Counted from the first letter of the stretch, positions 18,066 to 26,731 are shown. The stretch: 64,000 nucleotides of DNA from Alkalihalobacillus pseudalcaliphilus (GCA_001038565.1 LFJO01000005.1:706427-770426); one strand, 5' to 3'. Notes: generated by a model not told the origin, from the letters alone. Made by a program: numbers and translations.

Positions 18066-18079
18066 CGAACGGATTTTCG
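18066..18079 (+). promoter_or_regulatory. Candidate LexA (SOS) box before dinB
   Basis: CGAACGGATTTTCG matches the Bacillus consensus CGAACRNRYGTTYG except for one base. It lies within a plausible promoter (TTGAGG 18059-18064, 17 bp, TAAAAT 18082-18087), 45 bp before the polymerase IV start. Confidence 0.45.
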
Positions 18080-18123
18080 TATAAAATAAAGAGACAAGGA
18101 TATGGGATGAGAGGTGAGTTTGG

Positions 18124-19359
18124 ATGAGTAGGCGTGTTATTTTCCATATCGATATGAATAGCTTTTATGCATCGGTTGAAATGGCTTATAATCCAGACTT
18201 AAAAAACAAACCGATTGCGATAGCAGGCAATGTCGAAAAAAGAAAAGGGATTATTGTCACGAGTAGTTATGAAGCAAGAGCGAAAGGTGTAAAAACAACG
18301 ATGCCTGTTTGGAAGGCTTTAAAGCTATGTCCGAACTTAATTTTGCTTCCTCCTCATTTTCAAAGATATAAAGAAGCTTCTCAAGCAATGTTTGAGTTGT
18401 TAAAAGGCTACACACCATTAGTAGAGCCTGTATCCATAGATGAGGGCTTTTTAGATGCAACCTATTATTTACAAGAAGGCAACCCGATCCAGCTTGCGGA
18501 GGAAATCCAAAGTCGATTACTGAAGGAAATGGATTTACCGTGCAGTATAGGGATTGCACCTAATAAATTTTTAGCAAAAATGGCCAGTGATATGAAAAAA
18601 CCAAAAGGTATTACGGTATTGAGGAAACGGGATATCCCGCAAATGTTATGGCCACTAGATATTAGTGAGATGTATGGCATCGGTAAAAGAACGGTTGAGA
18701 AATGGAAAAAATATAAAATTACAACGATAGGTGAGCTAGCTTTGGCGGAACCACATTTTCTTGAACAACATTTTGGTTCACATGCAATCGATTTAAAAGA
18801 ACGTGCCCAAGGTATTGATAATCGAGTGATAGATCCTAACTCTATCTATGAATTTAAAAGTATCGGACATTCAACAACGTTACCATATGATACGATGAAC
18901 GAAGAAAAGATTAACAAGGAATTAAAACGATTAGCTCAGTTAGTTGAACTGCGCTTGAAAAGAAAAGGTGTCTGTGCTTTCGGGGTTCAGTTAATGATTC
19001 GTTATGCTGATTGGAAAACGACAACGAAAAGTTATCAATTAGACAACCCGATTCAATCTGCGGATGAAATTTATCAAGAGATTAGTAGGCTATTTCTCAT
19101 TTCGTGGAACAACCAATATATTCGTTTACTCGGGATTAGTACGTATGATTTAGTTGAACAGCAGCATGCCTACAAGCAGCTTGACTTATTTCATTACAAA
19201 GAGGAAGAAAAAAAGCATCAGTTAAAGCAAATGGTTGATCAGATGAAAGCGAAGTTTGGAGCGGATGTTTTTGTGAAGACGGATCAATTAAGTAAAAAAG
19301 AGGAAAAAGAACCTTCCTATATAAGAACGAGTTTCCAACGTGACTTTTTAGATCAGTAA
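18124..19359 (+). CDS. dinB: DNA polymerase IV (Y family)
   Basis: Error-prone translesion polymerase, 411 residues. The catalytic motif FHIDMNSFYASVE opens the protein, the second carboxylate site SIDEGFLD lies near residue 105, and the thumb region GIGKRTVEKW follows. The C-terminal half is the little-finger domain. No clear beta-clamp-binding end was confirmed. The ATG follows GAGGTGA. It corresponds by position to yqjH of B. subtilis. A near-consensus LexA box upstream suggests DNA-damage control. Confidence 0.95.
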   Translation: MSRRVIFHIDMNSFYASVEMAYNPDLKNKPIAIAGNVEKRKGIIVTSSYEARAKGVKTTMPVWKALKLCPNLILLPPHFQRYKEASQAMFELLKGYTPLVEPVSIDEGFLDATYYLQEGNPIQLAEEIQSRLLKEMDLPCSIGIAPNKFLAKMASDMKKPKGITVLRKRDIPQMLWPLDISEMYGIGKRTVEKWKKYKITTIGELALAEPHFLEQHFGSHAIDLKERAQGIDNRVIDPNSIYEFKSIGHSTTLPYDTMNEEKINKELKRLAQLVELRLKRKGVCAFGVQLMIRYADWKTTTKSYQLDNPIQSADEIYQEISRLFLISWNNQYIRLLGISTYDLVEQQHAYKQLDLFHYKEEEKKHQLKQMVDQMKAKFGADVFVKTDQLSKKEEKEPSYIRTSFQRDFLDQ

Positions 19360-19378
19360 AGAAGTCACGTTTTTTTTA
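19337..19378 (+). terminator. Terminator overlapping the end of dinB
   Basis: AACGTGACTT inside the last codons pairs with AAGTCACGTT (19362-19371) and is followed by a T run. The stop codon lies in the loop. Confidence 0.85.
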
Positions 19379-19379
19379 T

Positions 19380-19406
19380 TGAACATCATAGTAAAGATGT
19401 CGATAT
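19380..19406 (+). promoter_or_regulatory. Candidate sigma-D (flagellar) promoter of the FliK-like gene
   Basis: TGAA, 15 bp, GTCGATAT; the remembered Bacillus sigma-D consensus is TAAA-N15-GCCGATAT (one mismatch in each half). It lies 32 bp before the ATG of the FliK-like gene. Confidence 0.6.
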
Positions 19407-19437
19407 AAGATATAGCGAGAATGAAGGAGTAAAAGAG

Positions 19438-21693
19438 ATGCAAATACAGATTCCGACTTATCAAACAAGCCAAACAAATGAGCGACAAGCCCAGGTGAAA
19501 TCAGGTGAGAAGGTCGCAGTCACCGTAACAGAAAAGCATAGTTCCACAGAGGCTACGGTTTTAATAAAAGGAAGAGAAGTGAAAGCTCATTTTCCGGAGG
19601 GGGTTCCTAGTCAAACACGTAGTACGGTTGAAGTCGTTGCTGAAAAAGATGGAGTCTACACGTTAAAAGAACTTCCTAATCGTACTTCTCAAAATGAACA
19701 AGCTCTAACAAACCAACAACAAGTACCTCATATAAAAGGTAGTCCGGAATTAAAACGAGCCCTAGAAATTTTGCAAGCGAATAAGATTCCGCTCTCTCAA
19801 GAGGCCATTCGATCTATACAAACCTTCCTATCAGAGGGGAACGATGCTTCTAATAGAATGGCGACCATTAATGCTTTAGCCCAGAAAAGGCTCGAACCAA
19901 CCATCGCTCAACTTAGGAGTATCCATCAAACATTACATCAAGGTAATTATAGTGATTTAATTAGTGAGTTAAAGATTAAACCGATATCAGTACGAGAACA
20001 CCCGGTCATTAGCACGGCTTTGCGTGACCTTTTATCAAGCAGTCAACATCATGCGAATACCGATCGGATGGTCCAGTTACTTCAACAGGTAACACAACAG
20101 GCATTACCGCAGCAAAACATGGCGAATATAAAAGCCTTAGTATCTCTAATTGAGGGACATCGTTCTCAATTCTCGGCCCCTAATCAATTATTGCTATTCC
20201 TTACTCAGCTTGCTCAACTGGAAGGTAGTGTGCAGCAGGGGACATCCTCTTCTGATCAAAGTCGATTCTCTACATCTGAGCATGTCAACAACCAAGGTGG
20301 AAGTCAGCTTCATCAAGCTGCCGCGTCCTTACATGGTGTCGAGAGAAGTTTACAAACCGATGCTAATCTAAATCAGGTCATGGAACAAGTGAGAAGTTTC
20401 ATTCATCAACAGGTCGAAATATTGGGACCAATTAACGAGCAAACACTGACTCAAAAACTGGATCAAGCTAGTACATTTTTGGCAAGTGGACGTGAGCTTA
20501 AAGCGAGAACTCAGCTAAATGAGCTCGTTCAACAAATACAAGCGATCGTAAAACCAACAAACGCGACACTAGAGGTCCAAACACCCGTTATGCAACAAGG
20601 AAAACAAATAGCGGTAACAACAGTTACAGAACAGATGGCCCAGTTGACAGATCGTTTCCAGCAATCTCGACGTGACCTCGTTCGCCATTTGGATGTGTGG
20701 GTCAGACAGCAAGAGCTAATACCCAATACTAAGCAAAGCAAACCGTTACTCGAAACAGCGATAAAAAAGCTTGATCACATGATGATGAAAAGTGAGATGC
20801 TCTTATTCGCCGACATGAAAACGGAACGCTCTTTATTAAAAATGAGTGGTCAACTTCAGGAAGCAAGGACACTCCTGCAATCAGGTCAGTTCCAGCAAGC
20901 GAAAGCGATTGTTCAACAAGTACAAAAGGGAATGGAAACACTCGTATTTAAACCGTCCGAGACGAAAGTACATTATATGACAGAACCAAACGGACGAGTC
21001 AATCAAGCGACAACCGCTTCTTATAATCCACCATCATCTCAAGAAGCGAGTGCAAGAGGTTTATATGAGCAAATGAGACAATTAGGGTTATCTCGTGAGG
21101 TTGATATCGCACAAGGATTTTCTGCAAGGCAGAGCGTGGCGGAGTCTAGTAATATCAAAGCTCAACTCATGCAGATTTTACAATACGAGCAAGAGGGATC
21201 ACGTCAACATCAAGCAGCACAGCAAGCCTTACAAAATTTAACAGGACAGCAGCTTTTAAGTAGAACAGATGCACATAATCATCTTCAAAGCTTAATGATC
21301 CAAATCCCATATTTATTAGGGGGAGACACGGAGAATATTCAGCTTTTCTTGAAATCAAGACAGCAAGGTGAACAATTGGATTGGGAAAACTGTTCTTTAT
21401 ATTTTTTATTAGAAACCAAAAAGCTAGGTGAATTAGGTATATCAATAAGTGTGTCTAATCGCCAATTATCCGTATCATTAAAAAGTGATCACCCACTCTT
21501 AGAGCAGCGTTTAGCCACTTTAGCAAATGAGGCTACGTCACATTTACAAGAAATCGGCTTTAATGTCCATGCGATAAAATTTGAACGATTGAATGAAGAG
21601 GATAAAAAGGATGAGCAGTCAAGTACGCAAGAACTCATAGAAACTCCTCAACAAGCTGTGTTCACAGAGAAAGGATTTGACTACAAAATATGA
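19438..21693 (+). CDS. FliK-like hook-length-control domain protein (YlqG-like)
   Basis: A 751-residue, glutamine-rich hydrophilic protein. A small N-terminal domain (about 1-80) is followed by a long helical, repetitive-looking Q/L-rich middle. The C-terminal part (about 620-720: QLDWENCSLYFLLETKKLGELGISISV) resembles the FliK hook-length-control C-domain. It is unlike a classic FliK in length and in genomic setting, and corresponds in type to B. subtilis YlqG. The next gene, an FlhB C-domain-like protein, overlaps its stop by 4 bp. FliK acts on FlhB in substrate switching, so the pair is functionally suggestive. A sigma-D-like promoter precedes it. Confidence 0.75.
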   Translation: MQIQIPTYQTSQTNERQAQVKSGEKVAVTVTEKHSSTEATVLIKGREVKAHFPEGVPSQTRSTVEVVAEKDGVYTLKELPNRTSQNEQALTNQQQVPHIKGSPELKRALEILQANKIPLSQEAIRSIQTFLSEGNDASNRMATINALAQKRLEPTIAQLRSIHQTLHQGNYSDLISELKIKPISVREHPVISTALRDLLSSSQHHANTDRMVQLLQQVTQQALPQQNMANIKALVSLIEGHRSQFSAPNQLLLFLTQLAQLEGSVQQGTSSSDQSRFSTSEHVNNQGGSQLHQAAASLHGVERSLQTDANLNQVMEQVRSFIHQQVEILGPINEQTLTQKLDQASTFLASGRELKARTQLNELVQQIQAIVKPTNATLEVQTPVMQQGKQIAVTTVTEQMAQLTDRFQQSRRDLVRHLDVWVRQQELIPNTKQSKPLLETAIKKLDHMMMKSEMLLFADMKTERSLLKMSGQLQEARTLLQSGQFQQAKAIVQQVQKGMETLVFKPSETKVHYMTEPNGRVNQATTASYNPPSSQEASARGLYEQMRQLGLSREVDIAQGFSARQSVAESSNIKAQLMQILQYEQEGSRQHQAAQQALQNLTGQQLLSRTDAHNHLQSLMIQIPYLLGGDTENIQLFLKSRQQGEQLDWENCSLYFLLETKKLGELGISISVSNRQLSVSLKSDHPLLEQRLATLANEATSHLQEIGFNVHAIKFERLNEEDKKDEQSSTQELIETPQQAVFTEKGFDYKI

Positions 21694-21986
21694 ATCATTA
21701 TCAATATGTGAATACGTCTAAAAGGCAACAACTGAATGGTAAAAGCGCGGCAGTGATACGGTATGATGAAGGATCTGATGCCCCAAAAGTGGTCGCTCAA
21801 GGTAGAGGGCAGTTGGCAAATCACATTATTAATTTGGCCAAAGAGCATCAAGTTGATATGCAGGAGGATTCTACACTATTAGCTAATCTCTTAGAAGTTG
21901 ATTTAGGTGACCAAATTCCGCCACAGCTCTATTCAGTAATGGCAGAGATTTTATTAATGGTAGAAAGATTAGAAAAAGACGCTTAA
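21690..21986 (+). CDS. FlhB C-terminal-domain-like protein (FlhX/YlqH family)
   Basis: A 98-residue soluble protein aligned by eye to the cytosolic C-domain of FlhB: AAVIRYDEGSDAPKVVAQG, ANHIINLAKEHQVDMQED, LLEVDLGDQIPPQLYSVMAE. The membrane part of FlhB is absent, and so is the NPTH self-cleavage motif, which would stand just before AAVIRYD. The protein therefore looks like the already-cleaved C-terminal fragment of FlhB, the arrangement known from FlhX/YlqH. Its start overlaps the FliK-like stop (ATGA). Confidence 0.85.
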   Translation: MNHYQYVNTSKRQQLNGKSAAVIRYDEGSDAPKVVAQGRGQLANHIINLAKEHQVDMQEDSTLLANLLEVDLGDQIPPQLYSVMAEILLMVERLEKDA

Positions 21987-22009
21987 AAATAAGAGAATGT
22001 AACCGATAC
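21984..22009 (+). promoter_or_regulatory. Candidate sigma-D promoter before fliS-flagellin
   Basis: TAAA, 14 bp, ACCGATAC; the -35 is exact and the -10 differs from GCCGATAT at both ends. It starts at the stop codon of the FlhB-like gene and lies about 35 bp before the FliS gene. Confidence 0.55.
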
Positions 22010-22042
22010 AATCAGTAACAAGGCGATTTAGGAGGGAAATCA

Positions 22043-22468
22043 TTGGTTGGGCGATTGTCAGAAGAATGGGTTTATCAGAAGTCATCCCAAGAAATAACGA
22101 GTTTGTTGTATGAGGGGTGTATCATTCATTTAGAAGATGCGATAGCGGCATTTGAAGCCAAGGATTACGTAGAAGTAAACATCAAGCTTCAAAAAGCCTC
22201 AGACATTTTAGTTCGTTTAGGTTCTGGCTTGAATTATGAAGCAGGAATAATAACAGACCAGTTGGAGCAACTATATCAATATATGACCGATCAATTGTTT
22301 ATAGCCAATTTACATAAGAACAAGCAGAAGGTAGAAGAGGTTATTTCAATTCTTGAAACGATTATGAGTGCTTGGCAAACGGCACTAGTAAAAGGGAAAG
22401 ACCAAGAATCGGCGATGATAAAAAGTAAGAAAAATAGATACGAGAAACACGCGATTTATGAAAGTTAA
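22043..22468 (+). CDS. fliS: FliS-family flagellin chaperone
   Basis: A 141-residue helical protein with the FliS pattern: KSSQEITSLLYEGCIIHLEDA near the N-terminus (compare LtxMLYEGaixxLxxA), then a four-helix layout ending IISAW-type VISILETIMSAWQTA. It should bind the flagellin C-terminus and stop premature polymerisation before export. The start is TTG (22043) behind GGAGGG. The flagellin gene follows after 24 bp; usual fliS genes lie behind fliD, so this is probably a dedicated copy. The symbol is by family. Confidence 0.8.
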   Translation: MVGRLSEEWVYQKSSQEITSLLYEGCIIHLEDAIAAFEAKDYVEVNIKLQKASDILVRLGSGLNYEAGIITDQLEQLYQYMTDQLFIANLHKNKQKVEEVISILETIMSAWQTALVKGKDQESAMIKSKKNRYEKHAIYES

Positions 22469-22492
22469 TCATTTATAAAGGGGTTTATTTTA

Positions 22493-23917
22493 ATGAAAAT
22501 TAATAACAATATTCAAGCGTTAAATGCCTACCGTAATCTTTATCAAAATCAATTTCAAACATCTAAAAACCTAGAAAGACTATCGTCTGGTTTACGTATT
22601 AACCGAGCGGCAGATGACGCAGCTGGACTCGCGATTTCTGAAAAAATGCGTTCTCAAATCCGTGGCCTGAAGATGGCAGAAAGAAACGCAATGGATGGAA
22701 TTTCATTAATGCAAACATCTGAAGGAGCGATGCAGGAAGTTCATACGATGTTGCAACGGATGCGTGAGCTTGCTGTTCAAGCTTCCAACGATACAAATAC
22801 CGAGTATGACCGTGAACAAATCCAAAAAGAAATCGACCAACTGATGACAGAAATTGACAGCATTTCAGAAAAAACCGAGTTTAATACGAGAAAACTACTA
22901 AACGGTTTTAGTGCCGTGTTGACAACTTTTGATCAAGGTTCTAATGATATTAATTTAGATGGATTTCCTGTTGTGACAGATGCGAACCTGAAGTCTGGTG
23001 ATTACCAAGTTGTTATTAGTGATGTCTCTCCTACGTATACAATGACTCAGCCTTCAGCAGGATTGTCAGGTGAAGATATCACGATAGCGAATTTTGGTGA
23101 AGACGAAAATGAAAGCAATATGAAACTCGGAGAATACACGATTAATATTCGTGAAGTCGAGAATGGCTATGCCAAAATCGAGGTCATTGATCCAGATGGG
23201 TTATCTTTAGGAGTAGAGTCTGTACCTGTTGGAACTAGTGAAGAAGCAGGAGAAGGTGGAGAAGAAGCCACTGAAATCTTTGGTTTATCCATAAACACGC
23301 AAAATATTAGCTCTGCTGGTACAGTTAAAGTGAAGGTGGAAGTAACCGCAACGTTTGAATTAAGAGATATGAGTGGAGTTGATCCTGATTCAAATGATGA
23401 GGGTAGACCAGTTCAAGCAGCAAGAGAGGTAACCTCTGTCAATGGTAAATTCAAACACGGGGGAATCGATTATCAATTTAAATCGAATATAAATGAGGAT
23501 TCACTAAATTTCACCGTTACAAATAACGCACTTTCTTTCCAAATCGGGCCTAATACGAATCAAAATGTGATGATTGATATTCCACAAATGGATGTTGTGA
23601 CGTTGGGAATTGAGGGTGTCAATGTTCTTTCGAATGATGCGGCCAATGACGCTATCTTTCGTATTGACCAAGCGATTAATAAATTATCGGATGCTAGAGC
23701 CAAATTAGGAGCTGTTCAAAATCGTTTGGAACATACGATTAATAATTTACAAGTGACGCATGAAAACTTAACGGCTTCTGAATCACGAATTAGAGATGCA
23801 GATATGGCTTTAGAAATGACCGAATTTACTCGAAACAATATTTTGAATCAATCGGCAACAGCAATGCTTGCTCAAGCTAATCAGCTACCACAAGGTGTGT
23901 TACAGTTATTACAATAA
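22493..23917 (+). CDS. hag: Flagellin with a long variable domain
   Basis: Filament protein, 474 residues. Conserved D0/D1 ends are intact: N-terminal INNNIQALNAYRNL with RLSSGLRINRAADDAAGLAI, and C-terminal NLTASESRIRDADMALEMTE with LAQANQLPQGVLQLL. Between them (about residues 140-385) is an acidic variable domain, EEAGEGGEEATE-like, that would face the medium. AAGGGG precedes the ATG. It is much longer than B. subtilis Hag (about 304). Whether it is the main or an extra flagellin is not decidable here. Confidence 0.93.
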   Translation: MKINNNIQALNAYRNLYQNQFQTSKNLERLSSGLRINRAADDAAGLAISEKMRSQIRGLKMAERNAMDGISLMQTSEGAMQEVHTMLQRMRELAVQASNDTNTEYDREQIQKEIDQLMTEIDSISEKTEFNTRKLLNGFSAVLTTFDQGSNDINLDGFPVVTDANLKSGDYQVVISDVSPTYTMTQPSAGLSGEDITIANFGEDENESNMKLGEYTINIREVENGYAKIEVIDPDGLSLGVESVPVGTSEEAGEGGEEATEIFGLSINTQNISSAGTVKVKVEVTATFELRDMSGVDPDSNDEGRPVQAAREVTSVNGKFKHGGIDYQFKSNINEDSLNFTVTNNALSFQIGPNTNQNVMIDIPQMDVVTLGIEGVNVLSNDAANDAIFRIDQAINKLSDARAKLGAVQNRLEHTINNLQVTHENLTASESRIRDADMALEMTEFTRNNILNQSATAMLAQANQLPQGVLQLLQ

Positions 23918-24039
23918 TAAGCTGATTGTTGTTTTCCATACTTACTAAGGATATACGAGCCACAGCTTTACTTTGATAAAATGATTTAACGTAGTAAGAT
24001 GAAGGGTGATTATAAGACAAAAGAATTAGGTGAATACAG

Positions 24040-24480
24040 ATGGATGTTCAGCGTATTGCAACAACAGGTGTAGGGAAACCATCTCCGCGGACTACGTCAC
24101 AAACGAATGCTTCTGTTTCATTTTCTGAAGTGATGTCTAATAAAAGAGATCATGCAGCAGAGCACCGTTTACGTGAATTGATGGGGAAAATTGAGGATCA
24201 AGGGAAGACACTTTCTGAGTCGAGAACAGTTGAAGAGTTGAGAAAGTATAAGCAATTAATTAAAGAATTTGTTGGAGAAGCGGTGGAACACGGTTTAAGT
24301 TTAGAGGAAAAACGTGGGTTTAATCGTAGAGGTCGAACAAAGATATATAAGATTGTAGAGCAGGTAGATGAAAAGTTATTAGCTTTAACCAATGCCGTTT
24401 TAGAAAAAGAAAAATCGGGCCTTGATATTCTTGATATGGTTGGGGAAATTAAGGGATTATTGATCAATATTTATGCATAA
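24040..24480 (+). CDS. YaaR family protein (DUF327)
   Basis: A 146-residue helical, charged protein. EELRKYKQLIKEFVGEAVEH and KIYKIVEQVDEKL are typical of YaaR/DUF327. The function is unknown. The ATG follows AGGTGA; a 120-bp gap separates it from flagellin with no clear terminator, so it may be read through. The following hairpin closes the cluster. Confidence 0.85.
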   Translation: MDVQRIATTGVGKPSPRTTSQTNASVSFSEVMSNKRDHAAEHRLRELMGKIEDQGKTLSESRTVEELRKYKQLIKEFVGEAVEHGLSLEEKRGFNRRGRTKIYKIVEQVDEKLLALTNAVLEKEKSGLDILDMVGEIKGLLINIYA

Positions 24481-24487
24481 ATGTTTT

Positions 24488-24525
24488 AAAAGGTGATGAA
24501 GCTTAATGGCTTCATCACCTTTTTA
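24488..24525. terminator. Bidirectional terminator
   Basis: AAAAGGTGATGAAGC-type stem (24488-24502) pairs with 24509-24523 across TTAATG, with T run; it separates the flagellar cluster from the convergent protease gene. Confidence 0.93.
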
Positions 24526-24542
24526 TGGAGCGTTCCCCTTTG

Positions 24543-25145
24543 TTATAATAAAGGAAATAAGATAAGCAGACAGATATTAAAGACAATATGAGACCAAATA
24601 ACGGCAAAGATATTTTTCGTGTAATAATATAAGACATTCCAAATGAAACCGGCTATAAATGCGGCCAAAACGAGCAGTATGGAACCAGAGAAAAGGTGTA
24701 CAGCACTATATAATAAAGTGGCGAGCAGGATGGAATGCTGTGGTGAAAATTGTACTAATGCTCTGTTCAGAACGTAATATCGCCAAAAAAGCTCTTCCCC
24801 TGGAATAATAATGATGAATAAACAGAGCCACTGTATCCAGCTGTTTGGCTGGACAAGTTGATATAGCTGTTCTAAAGATTCAAGTAATGGAATTTGGAAG
24901 AGAATTAGGAACGCTTTTCCTATCGCAAATAAAAGGTAAATGCCGATACCGCCTATAAAAGCGACAAGCCATCCGTGTTGATGATGTAATGGAATGACAG
25001 GTTTGCTCTGCAAAAGGGCGATCAGGATTAAGAGAACATAAGAAATTGAAAATAACATCCAAAATGATAATGGTTGCCATGTAAAGCTGATAAAAAGTAA
25101 ACTAGAAGCCATAATTATATTAAGTATAAACGATCTAGGTATCAA
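24543..25145 (-). CDS. CPBP-family intramembrane glutamic protease
   Basis: A 200-residue membrane protein with about seven hydrophobic segments. All three Abi/CPBP motifs are present: GEELFWR (EExxxR), YSAVH (FxxxH-type) and SHIVFN (HxxxN). Members cleave within membranes or act in bacteriocin immunity; the target here is unknown. The start appears to be TTG at 25143-25145 with a weak AGGAC site. Its start region touches that of the divergent SRPBCC gene, so promoters must overlap. Confidence 0.85.
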   Translation of the reverse strand: MIPRSFILNIIMASSLLFISFTWQPLSFWMLFSISYVLLILIALLQSKPVIPLHHQHGWLVAFIGGIGIYLLFAIGKAFLILFQIPLLESLEQLYQLVQPNSWIQWLCLFIIIIPGEELFWRYYVLNRALVQFSPQHSILLATLLYSAVHLFSGSILLVLAAFIAGFIWNVLYYYTKNIFAVIWSHIVFNICLLILFPLL

Positions 25146-25180
25146 TGGTTTTCAGTCCTAACGAAAAGGGTGGAATAAAG

Positions 25181-25606
25181 ATGAATGTGAAAATTTTTGA
25201 ATATAGAACAATACTTGCTTGTTCGATAGATGAGGCGTGGTCCTTTTTTTCAACCCCATCTAACATTAAGTTTATCACAAAGTTTCCACCAATTGTTGAT
25301 GTCTCAGAATCTAGGCAGGGGGACTTAGCGATTCACTTTGGCTATTCTTTTTATTCGTATGAGTGGCATGCGACTTTAAAAAATAACCCCGAATGTTATT
25401 CATTTACCGATATAGCTGTCAAGCCTCCTTACCCGTTTACATTTTGGCGTCACGACCACCGGTTTGAAACTTTTCAGAGTCGTACAGTGATGGTTGATAC
25501 AATGACAGTCGAGTCTAAATGGCCAAGTATGTTTTTACGCTTCTTTTTTAATCGGATGTTTCGTAGTCGAGAAAAACAAATGAAAAAAATCCAATTGGCT
25601 TATTAA
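25181..25606 (+). CDS. SRPBCC-fold ligand-binding protein
   Basis: A 141-residue protein with the polyketide-cyclase/CoxG-like pattern: an initial strand with DEAWSFFSTPSN, the typical 'p(v)eevW.fl.dp..' block, and a C-terminal amphipathic helix. It probably binds a hydrophobic ligand; none is predictable. I start at ATG 25181 rather than 25145, as GGGTGGAA lies upstream. Confidence 0.75.
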   Translation: MNVKIFEYRTILACSIDEAWSFFSTPSNIKFITKFPPIVDVSESRQGDLAIHFGYSFYSYEWHATLKNNPECYSFTDIAVKPPYPFTFWRHDHRFETFQSRTVMVDTMTVESKWPSMFLRFFFNRMFRSREKQMKKIQLAY

Positions 25607-25625
25607 AGAGCCCATTGGATTTTTC
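25586..25625. terminator. Convergent terminator
   Basis: AATCCAATTGGCT pairs with AGCCCATTGGATT (one mismatch), the stop codon of the SRPBCC gene lying in the loop; T run follows. It also lies at the end of the convergent transporter gene. Confidence 0.85.
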
Positions 25626-25627
25626 TA

Positions 25628-26605
25628 TTAGTGTGAGGTAAGTGGTTCATGTTTGCTTTTATCTCTTTTTTTAAGTGGATTTTTTTGTATAGATAAAAAG
25701 TACATCGTCCCCCATATGAATAAAAACCCGACTAATTGAGGAATTGTAATGACTTCATTAAAGGCAAACCAGTTAATGACTAAGGCAACGGTAGGAAAAC
25801 TTAACTCTGCTATCGTTGCAAGAGATGCTTTTGTATTCGCTAAGCCCTTATAATAGATAAGGATACTTAGTAAGCCAGGTATTAAGGCTGAAGCAGCTAA
25901 ATTAACAAATAATAAAGCGGATGAGCCAGCTGTTGCTGGTATCGACCAGGCAGCCCCTTGAAAGGCAACAATCATGATTAATAAAGGTAGTGCCACAATA
26001 AAACGTAACGCAGTAACCGTCTCATACTTCATATCATGTAACAAATAACGACCCATCACGGTGGAACCGCCCCATAATGCTGCGGCTGCGATTGATAATA
26101 AACTCGCCGTTTGGAAAAAGTCACCAAATGAATGGAATGGAAAAGCGAATCCAAATGTAAGCAAATAAGTACCTAATAACGCAATGATAACAGCCGTTGT
26201 AAAATGTTTAGGTAAGGCTTCTTTTAAAATAATTCTTGCAAGAAATATCGCAAAGAGTGGTTGAAGCTGCTGTAATAACAAAACGACATTAATTTCTCCA
26301 TACGTTAAGCCAAGCGTAAATAAAATTGTCGCAAAAGCAGACCCGCCCCAAGCAATAAAAATAATCGCACCGACATGCTTTAGCTTGACTGATTTTAAAT
26401 CTGCACGGTTAACCCACAGCAAAGGTAGGGCAATAACCATAAGTAACACATGTTCAAGCAAAACAATTTGTGCGGATGTAAAACTGTCTAATAATAGCAT
26501 TCTAAAAAGCGGATTAATACCCCAAAATGCAGCACCGATGGCCACGAACCAAAAACCATTTTTCATTAGTTTTTGCTTCTTGTCTGACTGTAAATTTTGT
26601 ACCAT
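25628..26605 (-). CDS. EamA/DMT-family transporter, probably flavin-related
   Basis: A 325-residue membrane protein with about ten segments in two EamA repeats (GAAFWGINPLFR opens the first, GGSTVMGRYLL the second). The substrate is not given by the sequence, but an FMN riboswitch stands directly upstream in the same orientation, which points to riboflavin uptake or flavin homeostasis. DMT-type riboflavin importers (RibN) are known in Gram-negatives, while Bacillaceae normally use RibU. The ATG follows AAAAAAGGAG, and that ribosome site lies in the loop of an 8-bp hairpin. Confidence 0.88.
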   Translation of the reverse strand: MVQNLQSDKKQKLMKNGFWFVAIGAAFWGINPLFRMLLLDSFTSAQIVLLEHVLLMVIALPLLWVNRADLKSVKLKHVGAIIFIAWGGSAFATILFTLGLTYGEINVVLLLQQLQPLFAIFLARIILKEALPKHFTTAVIIALLGTYLLTFGFAFPFHSFGDFFQTASLLSIAAAALWGGSTVMGRYLLHDMKYETVTALRFIVALPLLIMIVAFQGAAWSIPATAGSSALLFVNLAASALIPGLLSILIYYKGLANTKASLATIAELSFPTVALVINWFAFNEVITIPQLVGFLFIWGTMYFLSIQKNPLKKRDKSKHEPLTSH

Positions 26606-26651
26606 GATTCAAACTCCTTTTTTGGTTTGAATATGGAATCTTACATAGAGA

Positions 26652-26682
26652 AAGCCTTCTTTTTATTATAAAAAGAAGGCTT
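26652..26682 (-). terminator. Riboswitch-controlled terminator (expression platform)
   Basis: On the minus strand AAGCCTTCTTTTT pairs perfectly with AAAAAGAAGGCTT and is followed by TCTCT. It lies between the FMN aptamer and the transporter start, as expected for transcription attenuation. Confidence 0.8.
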
Positions 26683-26731
26683 ACCAAATAAACGTGTAGT
26701 TTTATTATTTTGGAAAATAAACACGCTGTAT

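Noticed and set aside
24880-25080. A 66-codon antisense-frame ORF within the CPBP protease gene
   Set aside because: Same strand, other frame; no ribosome site and inside a gene with intact motifs.
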